Below are positions 7,253 to 14,834 of a stretch of DNA of 21,206 nt, one piece after another. This DNA is from a virus. Position numbers and translations under genes: made by a program. Each line of letters begins with the position of its first letter. Positions within the stretch are counted from its first letter, which is position 1. Under the pieces are notes generated by a model. It worked only from the letters and a program-made list of their open reading frames with translations. It ran no database searches and was not told the DNA's origin. The stretch is taken from positions 1 through 21,206 of the IMG/VR virus record IMGVR_UViG_3300027878_000019. One strand, written 5' to 3'.

Positions 7253-7693
7253 CTAGTTGTTGCTTCGTCCGGCTTCAATCCAGTTGGTGCCATCGCCACG
7301 GAGCGTGATACTGTCGTGTTGCCCCATCGCGAAATTGGCTGACAATCTGAGTGTGCCGGTGTCAGTTAGTGTGATCGTGGCATTTGCCAGATTTGTAATG
7401 TAGATAAGTCGCCCTGCTGTGGGTGCTGCAATGCTTGATGTACCAACGCCTGTACTGCCGGTGATCGGCACGTATGCACCCAGCGGCGTGATCGTGCTGC
7501 CATTGGTAACAACGATGGCGGTAGTTGGCTGTGTCACCACGTCGCCAACAATCGTCACGTCGTCGCCGATAACTAGATCGCCACTCAACACAAGGCTAGA
7601 AAAGTTGCTGATCCCCTGTGCAAGCGCTGGCATATTGAGCAGTGCCACCAGAAGCAACGCGGCAATCAGTCCTAAAAGAAATGTTTTTCGCAT
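7253..7693 (-). CDS. Signal-peptide-bearing beta-rich protein in the head operon, function unknown
   Basis: A 146-residue protein. Residues 1-25 (MRKTFLLGLIAALLLVALLN then MPALA) form a textbook signal peptide: two basic residues, a 16-residue Leu/Ala core and an A-x-A cleavage site before QG. The mature part is Thr/Ile/Gly-rich and beta-like. It begins with alternating SLVLSGDLVIGDDVTIVGDV and ends in GRLIYITNLANATITLTDTG and DSITLRGDGTNWIEAGR, a pattern found at the ends of phage fibre and head-fibre proteins. It is placed between protease/scaffold and cement genes, where a cytoplasmically assembled head component is expected. Export would therefore be odd, so the hydrophobic N-terminus could be an anchor or could be removed for another reason. 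The start codon follows the upstream stop after 2 bases without a clear ribosome-binding site. Confidence 0.65.
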   Translation of the reverse strand: MRKTFLLGLIAALLLVALLNMPALAQGISNFSSLVLSGDLVIGDDVTIVGDVVTQPTTAIVVTNGSTITPLGAYVPITGSTGVGTSSIAAPTAGRLIYITNLANATITLTDTGTLRLSANFAMGQHDSITLRGDGTNWIEAGRSNN

Positions 7694-7695
7694 GA

Positions 7696-8907
7696 TTAGA
7701 CCGCGTACGCTTTCTGCGGCACGGCTGTGCGCTGCTTGGGCTTGCCTGCCGGTTCGCCCTCGTCGGTGCTTTGACGGCCACCGGAGAGACGTTGATCGCC
7801 GGTCGCCATCCAGTCATCTCGCATCCGCTTAATGATGGCGATTGTCGAACTGCGCAGCACCGTCTCATAGGTAGATTGGTCGAATTTGTCACCGTGGGCG
7901 CGTACACCTTCCTCAAGTGCAGCGGCGACAAGATCAGCACGATAGGCACGCCCATCAGCGGCCAGCGGTTCAAGCTCGATGAGTTTGGCACTGGCATCGG
8001 CCAGCTTTGGTTCAAGCGCGCGCAGGCGACTGAGTTCGGCACCTTCGGTTTGTAGTGCCGTGACAATATCCGCTGAAGCGTCAAGCCCGCGCACCTCGCG
8101 AATTTGGTTAATTACTTGTTCAAAATCCATTGTTTTGTCTTTCTGCTGGCTTACAGCAAACTGACGCCTAGTCGGTAGTTTTACCCGATAGCGCTCTTCG
8201 ATCATGCGTACAGCGTCGGGTTTCATGCGCCCTTCGGCTGCTTCGCGCTCTGCTTTGATTACTTCTGCTCTAGGTGTAGCGCCGTCGAACACGCTACTAA
8301 CTTCGGAAAGGCGCGCATTATGCACGGCGTAGGTTGCAAGTTTTGCGCTGATAAGATTGCCTTCTTTGACCTCGTAGCGCAGGCCCGGGACGTGTACGCA
8401 ATCCCAATCCCAGATGCTGCGGTTGCACAAATCACAAGTTTGCTCACCGCCGTGAAAACCAACTGAGGTATCTTTGAGTATGCCACTACGCAAGCCGCCA
8501 ATCAGGTCGTCTGTCGTAATGTCGTTGAGGCGCAGCCCGGGAATGGTGTAGAAGCTAGCCACAACGCGTGTGCGTGGCGGCTCTTGTGTGTCTTGCAGCG
8601 TGGCCTCAAACGACCGGCCAAACGGCAGTTCGTGATGTTTATGCCCAGGCAGGAAAGATACACCGGCACGGGCATCATCACGGAAATTAGACAGGGTACT
8701 CAGCGCCATGTGTGACGAATAGGCATCGATCAGGTCCGATGAGATTTCGGCATCCCAAAAGAATGGCGTTTTTTCCTCAAGGATTGCCGGATCTAATGCG
8801 TGGCGCTCTTTGATGATTGCCAGCAAATCCATCTGCCGTTGTTCGGATGGACGCAGGATACGCGCTGGAATTGTGAAAGTTAAGCCGGTTACGTCTAGTT
8901 CGCTCAT
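7696..8907 (-). CDS. Prohead protease with C-terminal scaffold-like domain
   Basis: A 403-residue protein. Residues 1-215 look like a phage prohead serine protease. GHKHHELPFGRS (His89 or His91) and the later ILKDTSVGFHGG (Ser148) supply candidate catalytic His and Ser in family order. Right after Ser148 come C158-x2-C161 and C170-x-H172, a possible zinc knuckle seen in some phage head proteases. Residues 215-345 are charged and helical (coiled-coil-like, AELSRLRALEPKLADASAKL), resembling a scaffold. The C-terminus is basic and disordered. Such fusions scaffold the prohead and then digest the scaffold. An internal ATG at 8130 (residue 260) could start a separate scaffold of 144 residues. The gene follows a hairpin and T-run at 8923-8956. 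GGGA lies about 7 bases before its ATG. The protease call is by motif; catalytic residues need structural confirmation. Confidence 0.75.
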   Translation of the reverse strand: MSELDVTGLTFTIPARILRPSEQRQMDLLAIIKERHALDPAILEEKTPFFWDAEISSDLIDAYSSHMALSTLSNFRDDARAGVSFLPGHKHHELPFGRSFEATLQDTQEPPRTRVVASFYTIPGLRLNDITTDDLIGGLRSGILKDTSVGFHGGEQTCDLCNRSIWDWDCVHVPGLRYEVKEGNLISAKLATYAVHNARLSEVSSVFDGATPRAEVIKAEREAAEGRMKPDAVRMIEERYRVKLPTRRQFAVSQQKDKTMDFEQVINQIREVRGLDASADIVTALQTEGAELSRLRALEPKLADASAKLIELEPLAADGRAYRADLVAAALEEGVRAHGDKFDQSTYETVLRSSTIAIIKRMRDDWMATGDQRLSGGRQSTDEGEPAGKPKQRTAVPQKAYAV

Positions 8908-8922
8908 GTGTTTTCCCGTAAG

Positions 8923-8956
8923 TAAAAATAACTCGTTACGATGATTGTAACGAGTT
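8923..8956 (-). terminator. Hairpin with T-run after the mini LuxR gene (terminator or attenuator)
   Basis: A perfect 10-bp inverted repeat, AACTCGTTAC at 8930-8939 and its complement at 8947-8956, with a 7-base loop, is followed on the minus strand by ATTTTTA. It lies between the mini LuxR gene and the protease gene, the largest non-coding gap in the window (84 bases). The stem has 4 GC pairs, so termination would be partial. The same dyad could instead be an operator for a dimeric regulator. Confidence 0.55.
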
Positions 8957-8991
8957 CAAAACATTTATTCTATCCCCAAAAGTCATTACTT

Positions 8992-9195
8992 TTAGGGATG
9001 CCCTGACTTCATCTGCATTGCAGCGCTCACGGCTATTTCAAATGCCGACGCAGTGCCGGTTTTCTCTCTGATGTTGCGAACATGGCTATAGACGGTATGG
9101 CGGCTAATAATCAACTGCCGCGCTATGATGATCTGACTTTTACCCTGAGCCAACAGAGTGACAACCTCTGTCTCTCGATCTGTTAAAAGTGACAT
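8992..9195 (-). CDS. Mini LuxR/GerE-type helix-turn-helix protein (head-module copy)
   Basis: A 67-residue protein that is essentially only a LuxR/GerE DNA-binding domain. L-T-x-R-E-x-E-V-V at residues 4-12 opens the fold. QGKSQIIIARQLIISRHTVY (about 17-36) covers the helix-turn-helix, and HVRNIREKTGTASAFEIAV is the family-typical recognition and C-terminal helix. There is no receiver or autoinducer domain. The start at 9195 is chosen because GGAGAGGTGGAC lies just before ATG and because the longer reading frame begins inside the upstream gene and lacks such a site. It would bind DNA as a transcription factor; its target is unknown. It sits in the late operon after a small unknown gene and is followed by a hairpin/T-run. 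It is a different sequence from the copy at 18669-18956. Confidence 0.8.
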   Translation of the reverse strand: MSLLTDRETEVVTLLAQGKSQIIIARQLIISRHTVYSHVRNIREKTGTASAFEIAVSAAMQMKSGHP

Positions 9196-9214
9196 GTCCA
9201 CCTCTCCGCTATCC

Positions 9215-9415
9215 TTACAATGGCTTCGCTTGCCGGTAATCCACAACATGCGTCTGGCGTGCGTCTCGTCCCCCAGGCAAGGTAGATTCAACAATCTCTA
9301 GGCGTTCGCTCATAGCATTAATCACATCCACCATAGCGTTGTGCAATGCTCGCATTTCCTCGCCAGATATTGCGTGATCGACATATTTTAGCTTTATCAT
9401 CCGACTTTTTTCCAC
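9215..9415 (-). CDS. Small conserved-looking protein between head morphogenesis and regulator genes, unknown
   Basis: About 66 residues, with the recognisable part reading MIKLKYVDHAISGEEMRALH then NAMVDVINAMSERLEIVEST. A short beta start is followed by a helix with heptad-like spacing, then a polar tail ending VVDYRQAKPL. The GTG at 9415 is chosen as start because AGGAG lies 7 bases upstream. An ATG at 9433 has no site and overlaps the upstream gene, and the ATG at 9400 is another option. I do not recognise a family. The gene lies between the gpF-like gene and the mini LuxR gene, whose strong start is 19 bases beyond this stop. A virion-assembly or accessory role is only a guess. Confidence 0.55.
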   Translation of the reverse strand: MEKSRMIKLKYVDHAISGEEMRALHNAMVDVINAMSERLEIVESTLPGGRDARQTHVVDYRQAKPL

Positions 9416-9417
9416 GT

Positions 9418-10251
9418 TTACGCTCCTATCCATATCGTGTTGGGAATTATCCAGTCAGTTAGATCGGGCCGGTAGGTGCAGCGGCAATTTACATGTATGG
9501 GGATCTGCAAATAGGACGGAATATCATTGACCACCATCCGTGCGCCGTGAAGCGGTGCACACAGTTTGCAAACGGCCCGATCTTCGCGTGTTACGAAAAA
9601 CTGATACGACACACTGTTCCGCCAAAACGCCTCGCCAATCATGTCAGCAATGCGCCGCGTTGTTTCCGTGATAGCGATCATTCCACTACGCACAAATGAC
9701 CAGCCACGAATCAGCGCACCCACCACGCCAGATACGCCATCGGCCAGGCTCCTAGTTAGTCCGGTGTTCGCCTGAATGACACTCGTCACCAGATCGTCAA
9801 TGGTTGTGTCGATAAGACTCAGTTCGGTGCCTTGCTTTGTCATCATGGCGGCGTGTTCGTCTAGCCCATCCAGATAGCCAGGATTGGTCAAGCGAAACAT
9901 GCCGGCAATGCCCATCTCAGACAATGCAATGCTGCCCCCTAGATTGGCGGCTCTACGTCCGTAGCGACGCAGTACCTCACGTATCGGCTGTGTAGCGGCT
10001 TCCTCTTTGTATCGACGTTTAAGCCACGTGCGCAGCTTGCCCGCCGTATCGGGCACTTGTGCGAAGCCGTTACGGAATGGATACCAATACAGGTCACGCA
10101 ACGCCGGCTCTAACTCGGCTTGCCATTGATCGCCTAGTGCGATCTCCTCTGGCAGGACTTGCTCACGCAACGACAGCAGCCCGTCATAGGCGCGTAGCAT
10201 CTTGCGCAAGCCAGATTCAAGCTGCGCGTCAATCGGGTTTATGATAGCCAT
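9418..10251 (-). CDS. Phage head morphogenesis protein (Mu gpF / SPP1 gp7-like)
   Basis: About 277 residues from ATG at 10251 (MAIINPIDAQ); an upstream TTG at 10263 has poor context. The N-terminal half is helical and would pack on the portal. The C-terminal domain carries the family signature: a TREDRAVCKLCAPLHGA segment (D-x-x-V-C-x-x-C) followed about 20 residues later by IPIHVNCRCTYRP (H-x-N-C-R-C). This is the cysteine/histidine pattern of the Mu gpF-like minor head proteins, which are injected or stay in the head and are needed for infective particles. The gene overlaps the portal gene end by 23 bases and the next gene begins at its stop. Position after portal is standard. Confidence 0.85.
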   Translation of the reverse strand: MAIINPIDAQLESGLRKMLRAYDGLLSLREQVLPEEIALGDQWQAELEPALRDLYWYPFRNGFAQVPDTAGKLRTWLKRRYKEEAATQPIREVLRRYGRRAANLGGSIALSEMGIAGMFRLTNPGYLDGLDEHAAMMTKQGTELSLIDTTIDDLVTSVIQANTGLTRSLADGVSGVVGALIRGWSFVRSGMIAITETTRRIADMIGEAFWRNSVSYQFFVTREDRAVCKLCAPLHGARMVVNDIPSYLQIPIHVNCRCTYRPDLTDWIIPNTIWIGA

Positions 10252-11740
10252 TTGTCCGCACAACTTCCAGCGCTTCCGCTACTTCGGTACGACCTACACG
10301 TAATTCTGCCAGAAACGCCTCTGCGCTGCGCACAACTTCCATGCCCTCACCATCTCCCTGTTGAATCTCTGGCGGCGCTGGTGCTTGCATCGTCGGCGCT
10401 TCTTCCACGGCTGGAGTACCGGTGATTGCAATTGATGCCTCGTCTTGCGTAATCCAGCCCTGATTGCGTTTCTCGCGTTCGTTGTTGATTTGCATGGTTT
10501 CAGTTTGCGCATCACGCAGCATTTCAGCAGCGCGCAACTCGGCAAACACAAAGCTGACTTTCGCCTGGATACCCTGCGCTTCTAGCGCTAACGTGAATAG
10601 GCGATTCAGCATAGTTTCGGCATAGTGTTGGATCGACTTTATGCCAGTGACGAATATCTCGTACTGGCGCGTGCTTTGTACATCGCCGGTTGACTCAGTG
10701 ATGCCTAGCAACAGGGGCATCGTTTTTGATGCCCGCGCCGACATTCTTTCTAATGCCGTGATAATGCTGTCGATACCGGCCAAGCTGCTGGAATCCACTG
10801 CACCAACAGGCCGGTTTACGTTGACATTGCTGGTATGGATGTAGGCATCGTCGGGCTGCAACTGTGCGTAGGCGCTGCTTACCTGATCAACCAAGTCGCC
10901 AACTAGAGCGTTAAACGATTCGGGGTTCTGCGCTAGATGTGGCGCTGATGCCAGCAGCTTATCAACGTCGATACTCAAGTCAATCCGCGGATAGCCTTGT
11001 TGTTGAATGACGCGTTTCAGATCGTGCATGACGCCAAGCAGAAACAGCGACGTAAATAATGTGGGGGCGGCCAGCGGTCTGCCGTACGGCGTGCTTGGCA
11101 TCGGGTCAACCGGGATATAGCGGAATGTTGGAATGTCTAGCGCCTTGAACTCATACGCCTGCCATTGCCCGGGTTGCCATTCGTCGCCGCTACCATCGGG
11201 GCTACTGCGTCGCCGGAAGCGAATCGACGCCGGATCGGGTGTTGCTAAATCGAGTGGCATCCGACCGCGCTTATCCAATACGAGTTCCGCACACAATGCG
11301 CCACGCATAAATGCGCCGGTAAAAATGCGCCCGATTACGACATCGAGCGTGCCGTATCTATCGTTAAGGCGGTTGACAAATTCATCGGTTGCCGCCTGCC
11401 CGCGCTTGTCTGGCGTGTCGCTGCCCAACCGCGTGACTTTCACCTCAAAGCCAGGGTTGCACATGCGCAGAAAATCATAGTGCGCACGGCTGACTTCCGG
11501 CGACAGATCGACCAACATTTCGAGTAACTTCGTTGGCGCAATGCTGTCAAAATCTTTAGACGAAAAGTTAAGCAGCTGCCAGTTGCTTTCGTAATTATTC
11601 GGTGGCATCACCACCCAGTTAGCGGCGGCGTAACTATTCATATCATCCACCGAAGCGCGCCCGCTTGGCAATGCACGCATTGCTATCGGCGGCGCTGTAC
11701 GTTTTGGTAGGAAGCGCCGGAAAAAATCATACCAGGCCAT
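10229..11740 (-). CDS. Portal protein
   Basis: A 503-residue protein beginning MAWYDFFRRFLPKRTAPPIA. It follows the large terminase with a 3-base gap and precedes a gpF-like gene, the canonical order. The central part has a portal-like sequence, including IPTFRYIPVDPMPSTPYGRP (the 'P-Y-G-x-P' turn is common in portals), a long helix LLGVMHDLKRVIQQQGYPRI, and a late STRQYEIFVTGIKSIQHYAE helix. The C-terminal 80 residues are acidic, Pro- and Ala-rich (EEAPTMQAPAPPEIQQGDGE) and probably disordered. The portal forms the 12-fold ring at the capsid vertex, where DNA enters and the tail docks. The fold is similar to the SPP1/HK97-type or DUF935 portals; which subgroup cannot be decided by eye. Confidence 0.85.
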   Translation of the reverse strand: MAWYDFFRRFLPKRTAPPIAMRALPSGRASVDDMNSYAAANWVVMPPNNYESNWQLLNFSSKDFDSIAPTKLLEMLVDLSPEVSRAHYDFLRMCNPGFEVKVTRLGSDTPDKRGQAATDEFVNRLNDRYGTLDVVIGRIFTGAFMRGALCAELVLDKRGRMPLDLATPDPASIRFRRRSSPDGSGDEWQPGQWQAYEFKALDIPTFRYIPVDPMPSTPYGRPLAAPTLFTSLFLLGVMHDLKRVIQQQGYPRIDLSIDVDKLLASAPHLAQNPESFNALVGDLVDQVSSAYAQLQPDDAYIHTSNVNVNRPVGAVDSSSLAGIDSIITALERMSARASKTMPLLLGITESTGDVQSTRQYEIFVTGIKSIQHYAETMLNRLFTLALEAQGIQAKVSFVFAELRAAEMLRDAQTETMQINNEREKRNQGWITQDEASIAITGTPAVEEAPTMQAPAPPEIQQGDGEGMEVVRSAEAFLAELRVGRTEVAEALEVVRTNGYHKPD

Positions 11741-11743
11741 ATG

Positions 11744-12994
11744 TTACCATCCTCTTGCTTTGCCTTGAACGAGTGGCGTTGCCATCACTGATCGTTGCGC
11801 TTGCCAGAGCATTAGTGCTCTCGCTATAACCGTATCGTCGTGCATACCAACCGGCGCTGAATACCGGCTGCGTCCAGTGTGGTGCGACATGATTCGTTCG
11901 TATGCCTCAATTTCACCTGTCCAAACTGGATCATCTTGAAACTGCCACTCTGTACGCTCAAAAGCCAACGCCAAGTTTTCAATTAGTGGCGGCTTGGTGG
12001 TGGCTGTTGTCTCAAATGCAATCACGGGCAGGCCATCACGCTGCAACATTTCCAGGTTAGGCTGTCCAATGCTATTGGATTCAGCCAGAATTATTGCTGG
12101 TTGCCACATGGCGAAAAGACTCTTCAGTCTGTCGCGCTGAAACACATAATCAATCTGATTGAATCTATCGCGCACTACTTCAGCCTTGCAGCGCGTGCAA
12201 CCGATACTGACTGTTGTAAAATCATTCTGCTTGCCCCAGTCCACGCCAGCAATTAGTGTGTGCCCAACGTGTGCGCTGGGCGTTGTGACTGGCGCACTCA
12301 TGCAAGCCGCAATATTGCGAAAAACAGCACCTTCGCCTTCGAGAAACTCAGCAAGAATTTCTTGCCGATAGGTTTCCTCTGTCATATCAGAGGTGATTTC
12401 CTCCAACGCGTCTTTGCTCAAATATGGATTGTCGTGGCTTGTAAAATGAAACGCCGCCCAGCGGCCTGTTGTGTCGCCCATGGCCTGATGATAGATCTTG
12501 TGGGCATGATTTTTACGCTTTGGCGTAAATATGAATACGGCATCGCCATCGTTATCGAGTAGCATTGGCGCGCCAACCTCTGTCCATGTGTCTGGATTCA
12601 TAATACTGTACTCGTCCAGTATCAATAAATCAGCATGATCACCACGTAGCGAATCGGCATCCCATGCCGTTTTGGTGCGAATGCGTCCACCGTTTTTGAT
12701 TTCCAATACGCGTTCGGTTTCGTTTTTGTAGACAACACCAGCAGAGACCAAATCCGCCAAAGCGCGCTTGCAACCAGTCCAAAAAACATTTGTCTGATCA
12801 GATGTTGGAGCAGCTTCCAAGACACGTTTGCCGCGCAGCATGGACTCAACCGCCAGCGACACCATGCCGGTGGTTTTGCCGCCGCGCCGCCCAGCGCAGA
12901 CAACTTTGCGCTTTGCGGGACTGCGCATAAAGCTAAGCTGCTTCTCGTGCGGCAATGGTAGATTAACTATTAGTTCGTTCGTCATTGCTTCCAT
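11744..12994 (-). CDS. terL: Terminase large subunit (ATPase and nuclease)
   Basis: A 416-residue packaging motor with both domains. ATPase: Walker A AGRRGGKT at about 34-41, Walker B LLILDEYS at about 123-130 with catalytic Glu128, and a coupling-like FTPKRKNH at about 156-163. Nuclease (RNase H-like): AGVDWGKQNDFT (Asp252), ILAESNSIGQPNL (Glu305) and GMHDDTVIARAL (Asp386/Asp387), the three acidic clusters that hold two metal ions. It cuts the concatemer and pumps DNA through the portal. Its start overlaps the end of the small-terminase candidate; MTNELIV, three codons in, is an equally possible start. All key residues are present, so it is probably functional. Confidence 0.95.
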   Translation of the reverse strand: MEAMTNELIVNLPLPHEKQLSFMRSPAKRKVVCAGRRGGKTTGMVSLAVESMLRGKRVLEAAPTSDQTNVFWTGCKRALADLVSAGVVYKNETERVLEIKNGGRIRTKTAWDADSLRGDHADLLILDEYSIMNPDTWTEVGAPMLLDNDGDAVFIFTPKRKNHAHKIYHQAMGDTTGRWAAFHFTSHDNPYLSKDALEEITSDMTEETYRQEILAEFLEGEGAVFRNIAACMSAPVTTPSAHVGHTLIAGVDWGKQNDFTTVSIGCTRCKAEVVRDRFNQIDYVFQRDRLKSLFAMWQPAIILAESNSIGQPNLEMLQRDGLPVIAFETTATTKPPLIENLALAFERTEWQFQDDPVWTGEIEAYERIMSHHTGRSRYSAPVGMHDDTVIARALMLWQAQRSVMATPLVQGKARGW

Positions 12995-13298
12995 CGTTAC
13001 CGTAGATAATCCTTATAACGACCTCGCCGCTCACATCGCCGGACAATTTCATCTCTTCCGGCACTTTGCCAAAGGCCACTTCCACAAACTTCATCTGTAG
13101 CGCCGGGTTGCCACTGGTAGCCCACTTGCGCAGAATCGCCTCGGCTACGGTGTAAGGGTTGCCGTCTTTGCCGGGAATGGTCTCATGGCTGATCTCTTGG
13201 GCCAGGGTGCGCAGCGCGTCGAATGTTACCGGCCTGCCTTTGCGATTTATGCGCTTGTCGCCTTTGCTGAATGGTTTTAGATTATCTTTACCTGCCAT
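12963..13298 (-). CDS. Putative small terminase subunit (DUF5681-like N-terminus)
   Basis: About 111 residues from ATG at 13298 (MAGKDNLKPFSKGDKRINRKGRP). The 'K-P-F-x-K-G-D-x-R-I-N-R-K-G-R-P' opening is the recognisable DUF5681-type signature common in small phage proteins next to large terminase. The rest is helical (FDALRTLAQEISHETIPGK, AILRKWATSGNPALQMKFVE) with a short acidic/basic end. An upstream extension to 13427 would overlap the methyltransferase gene by 94 bases without a family match, so I use 13298; a GTG at 13307 is possible. It lies immediately before the large terminase and overlaps it by 32 bases, where DNA-recognition subunits are encoded. DNA binding is inferred from the family's position rather than proven. 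Confidence 0.75.
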   Translation of the reverse strand: MAGKDNLKPFSKGDKRINRKGRPVTFDALRTLAQEISHETIPGKDGNPYTVAEAILRKWATSGNPALQMKFVEVAFGKVPEEMKLSGDVSGEVVIRIIYGNDGSNDERTNS

Positions 13299-13333
13299 GT
13301 CTCCCACTGTTGCCCCACTGTATAACTGTGGGT

Positions 13334-14500
13334 CTATTTCACTAACACCGGCTCGATGCCGGTATGGTCTGCGAATCGTTGAAGTGCTACCGCGACGTAC
13401 GCGGGCGAAAGTTCCACGGCACGACATTTGCGCCCAAGATTCTCGCAGGCGATCAGTGTTGTGCCGCTGCCTAGATAGGTATCAAGGATGATTTTCGGAT
13501 TGCGCTCGAATTGCTCTATGCACCACACAATTACATCTAGAGGCTTTTGAGTAGGATGCGATAATCTATCCTCCCCGCCTTTTCTGATCATGCCATTCCA
13601 CATGTGACGGATAAGTCTTACTGGTTTGTCTAAATTAGTCCACGCCAGTTCACAATCGGCAAATTGATTGCCATCATTTTGCTTATCCCAAACCAAATAG
13701 CATCTAGTTGGCGACAATTCGAAATAGTTGCCGCCCCATAAAATCACCTCGGTAGCTAATGACACAAGATAATCAATTACACTTTTAGTTGGTGTAGAGT
13801 TATCCCAATTTGTATCTGCGTAATGTCTTTTGGACGCGGCTGCGTTGCCGTACTGCTGTCCGCCCTTCTCGTGCATAGATCTATCAACCCCTATCCCATA
13901 AGGCGGATCGGTAAGTAAGGCATCCGCTTTCTCCCCACCCATCAGCCGTGCCACCGTCGCCGCGTCCGTGCAATCGCCACAAATGAGCCGGTGATCACCA
14001 AGCTGCCAAAGCTGGCCTAATGAAACATCCCACTTTGCGCGCAACTCCTCGGCTTTGTCTATCTGTGGCTCTGTGTCGCTGCCTGCGTCTGCCTCCGGTT
14101 CTTCTATGCCCAACTCAAATGCGTCAAAGCCCCAGGATAGTAGATCGTCTACCTCAAATTCATTCGCCAGAATATCGAAATCAAAATCGCCGGTCGTGCC
14201 GCGATGAAGATACACTGTCAGCCGTTCGCGCTCTTTCTCAGACAGTGGACGGCTTGCCACACGCACATCAACCTCATAGTCAAGGCCGTATGCGCCGGCT
14301 AGCACAGATAGCCGCTGGTGCCCGTTGTAGAGTTCGCCGTCATTCGGCCCAATCGCTAGCGTTTCCACCTGGCCGAAGTCGTTGACTGATTCGACTAGGC
14401 GTTCGGCTTGCTTGCTTTTGATGACGCGCGGATTGCGGGGCCACGGTTTGAGGTCGCGGAGTTTGCGCTTCTCGTTCGTCCAGGTGATCGACTTACCCAT
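13334..14500 (-). CDS. ParB-like nuclease domain fused to DNA methyltransferase
   Basis: About 388 residues from ATG at 14500 (GGGTG about 8 bases upstream; the upstream TTG at 14524 is weaker). Residues 1-90 form a ParB/sulfiredoxin-like domain: LRDLKPWPRNPRVIKSKQAE and the active-site-like GELYNGHQRLSVL (GHQR at about 60-63). The rest is a beta-class DNA methyltransferase with catalytic LLTDPPYGIG (about 195-204) and a C-terminal SAM-binding ILDTYLGSGTT (338-348). The DTYLGSGTT replaces the more usual DPF-x-GSGTT. Such fusions are frequent near phage terminases and are thought to methylate phage DNA; the ParB-like part may guide or regulate binding. It overlaps the preceding gene by 8 bases and is followed by the small terminase. 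Target site unknown. It is a second, distinct methyltransferase in this window. Confidence 0.9.
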   Translation of the reverse strand: MGKSITWTNEKRKLRDLKPWPRNPRVIKSKQAERLVESVNDFGQVETLAIGPNDGELYNGHQRLSVLAGAYGLDYEVDVRVASRPLSEKERERLTVYLHRGTTGDFDFDILANEFEVDDLLSWGFDAFELGIEEPEADAGSDTEPQIDKAEELRAKWDVSLGQLWQLGDHRLICGDCTDAATVARLMGGEKADALLTDPPYGIGVDRSMHEKGGQQYGNAAASKRHYADTNWDNSTPTKSVIDYLVSLATEVILWGGNYFELSPTRCYLVWDKQNDGNQFADCELAWTNLDKPVRLIRHMWNGMIRKGGEDRLSHPTQKPLDVIVWCIEQFERNPKIILDTYLGSGTTLIACENLGRKCRAVELSPAYVAVALQRFADHTGIEPVLVK

Positions 14501-14834
14501 CTGCAACACCCGCCATCTGTTCAATGCTAAATTTGGCTTGTGCCCTGCCCGTCAAGCCGCTGCCCACCGTGCTGTTGTACGTCCAGCTAACCGTAATCAC
14601 ACGCTGTAGCGCGTTTCCGGCAATCGCCAAATCGTTGCCGGTCAGTGCGAAGACCACCGTTGCCGCGGGTGCCACCACTACGGCGGCGCGATTATTGATG
14701 ACGGTGCCGCGCCGGTCTGTTAGCATCCATGTTATCGTGAGCGGCGTAACGGCGGTGCCGTCTTCATCGGTAAACGGGCCGACCGTGACTTTGGCCGTCC
14801 CTTTTTCCGCTGGTGTGACACTGATGTCAATCAT
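14493..14834 (-). CDS. Small beta-sandwich-like virion protein, unknown
   Basis: About 113 residues from ATG at 14834 (MIDISVTPAEKGTAKVTVGP), with GAGGA about 6 bases upstream; its ATG overlaps the upstream TGA as ATGA. Alternating hydrophobic residues (PLTITWMLTDRRGTVINNRA, ATVVFALTGNDLAIAG, RVITVSWTYNSTVGSGL) and the T-W/Y pairs give the look of an immunoglobulin-like or bacterial Ig-type beta sandwich. Small Ig-like proteins of this kind often decorate phage virions. No catalytic motif is visible. It joins the block of small structural-looking genes before the methyltransferase. The beta fold is judged by eye; function is unknown. Confidence 0.6.
   Translation of the reverse strand: MIDISVTPAEKGTAKVTVGPFTDEDGTAVTPLTITWMLTDRRGTVINNRAAVVVAPAATVVFALTGNDLAIAGNALQRVITVSWTYNSTVGSGLTGRAQAKFSIEQMAGVADG

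Noticed and set aside
7419-7832. Plus-strand open frame of 137 codons
   Set aside because: It is antisense to two well-supported genes and shows no domain.
7596-8084. Minus-strand open frame of 162 codons
   Set aside because: It overlaps the protease and signal-peptide genes in another frame, has low-complexity Arg/Pro/Ser content and no ribosome-binding site.
8908-8995. Promoter for the protease operon (TAGAAT box near 8964-8969)
   Set aside because: No acceptable -35 element lies 16-18 bases upstream, and the hairpin would lie between it and the gene.
9196-9294. N-terminal extension of the mini LuxR protein
   Set aside because: It would overlap the upstream small gene by 80 bases; the internal ATG at 9195 has a strong GGAGAGGTGG site and matches the domain start.
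12260-12562. Plus-strand open frame of 100 codons
   Set aside because: It is antisense to the large terminase nuclease and linker region, which has all its catalytic residues.
13299-13427. N-terminal extension of the small-terminase candidate
   Set aside because: The extension is Arg/Ser-rich shadow sequence antisense-free but inside the methyltransferase gene; the family-like sequence starts at the ATG at 13298.
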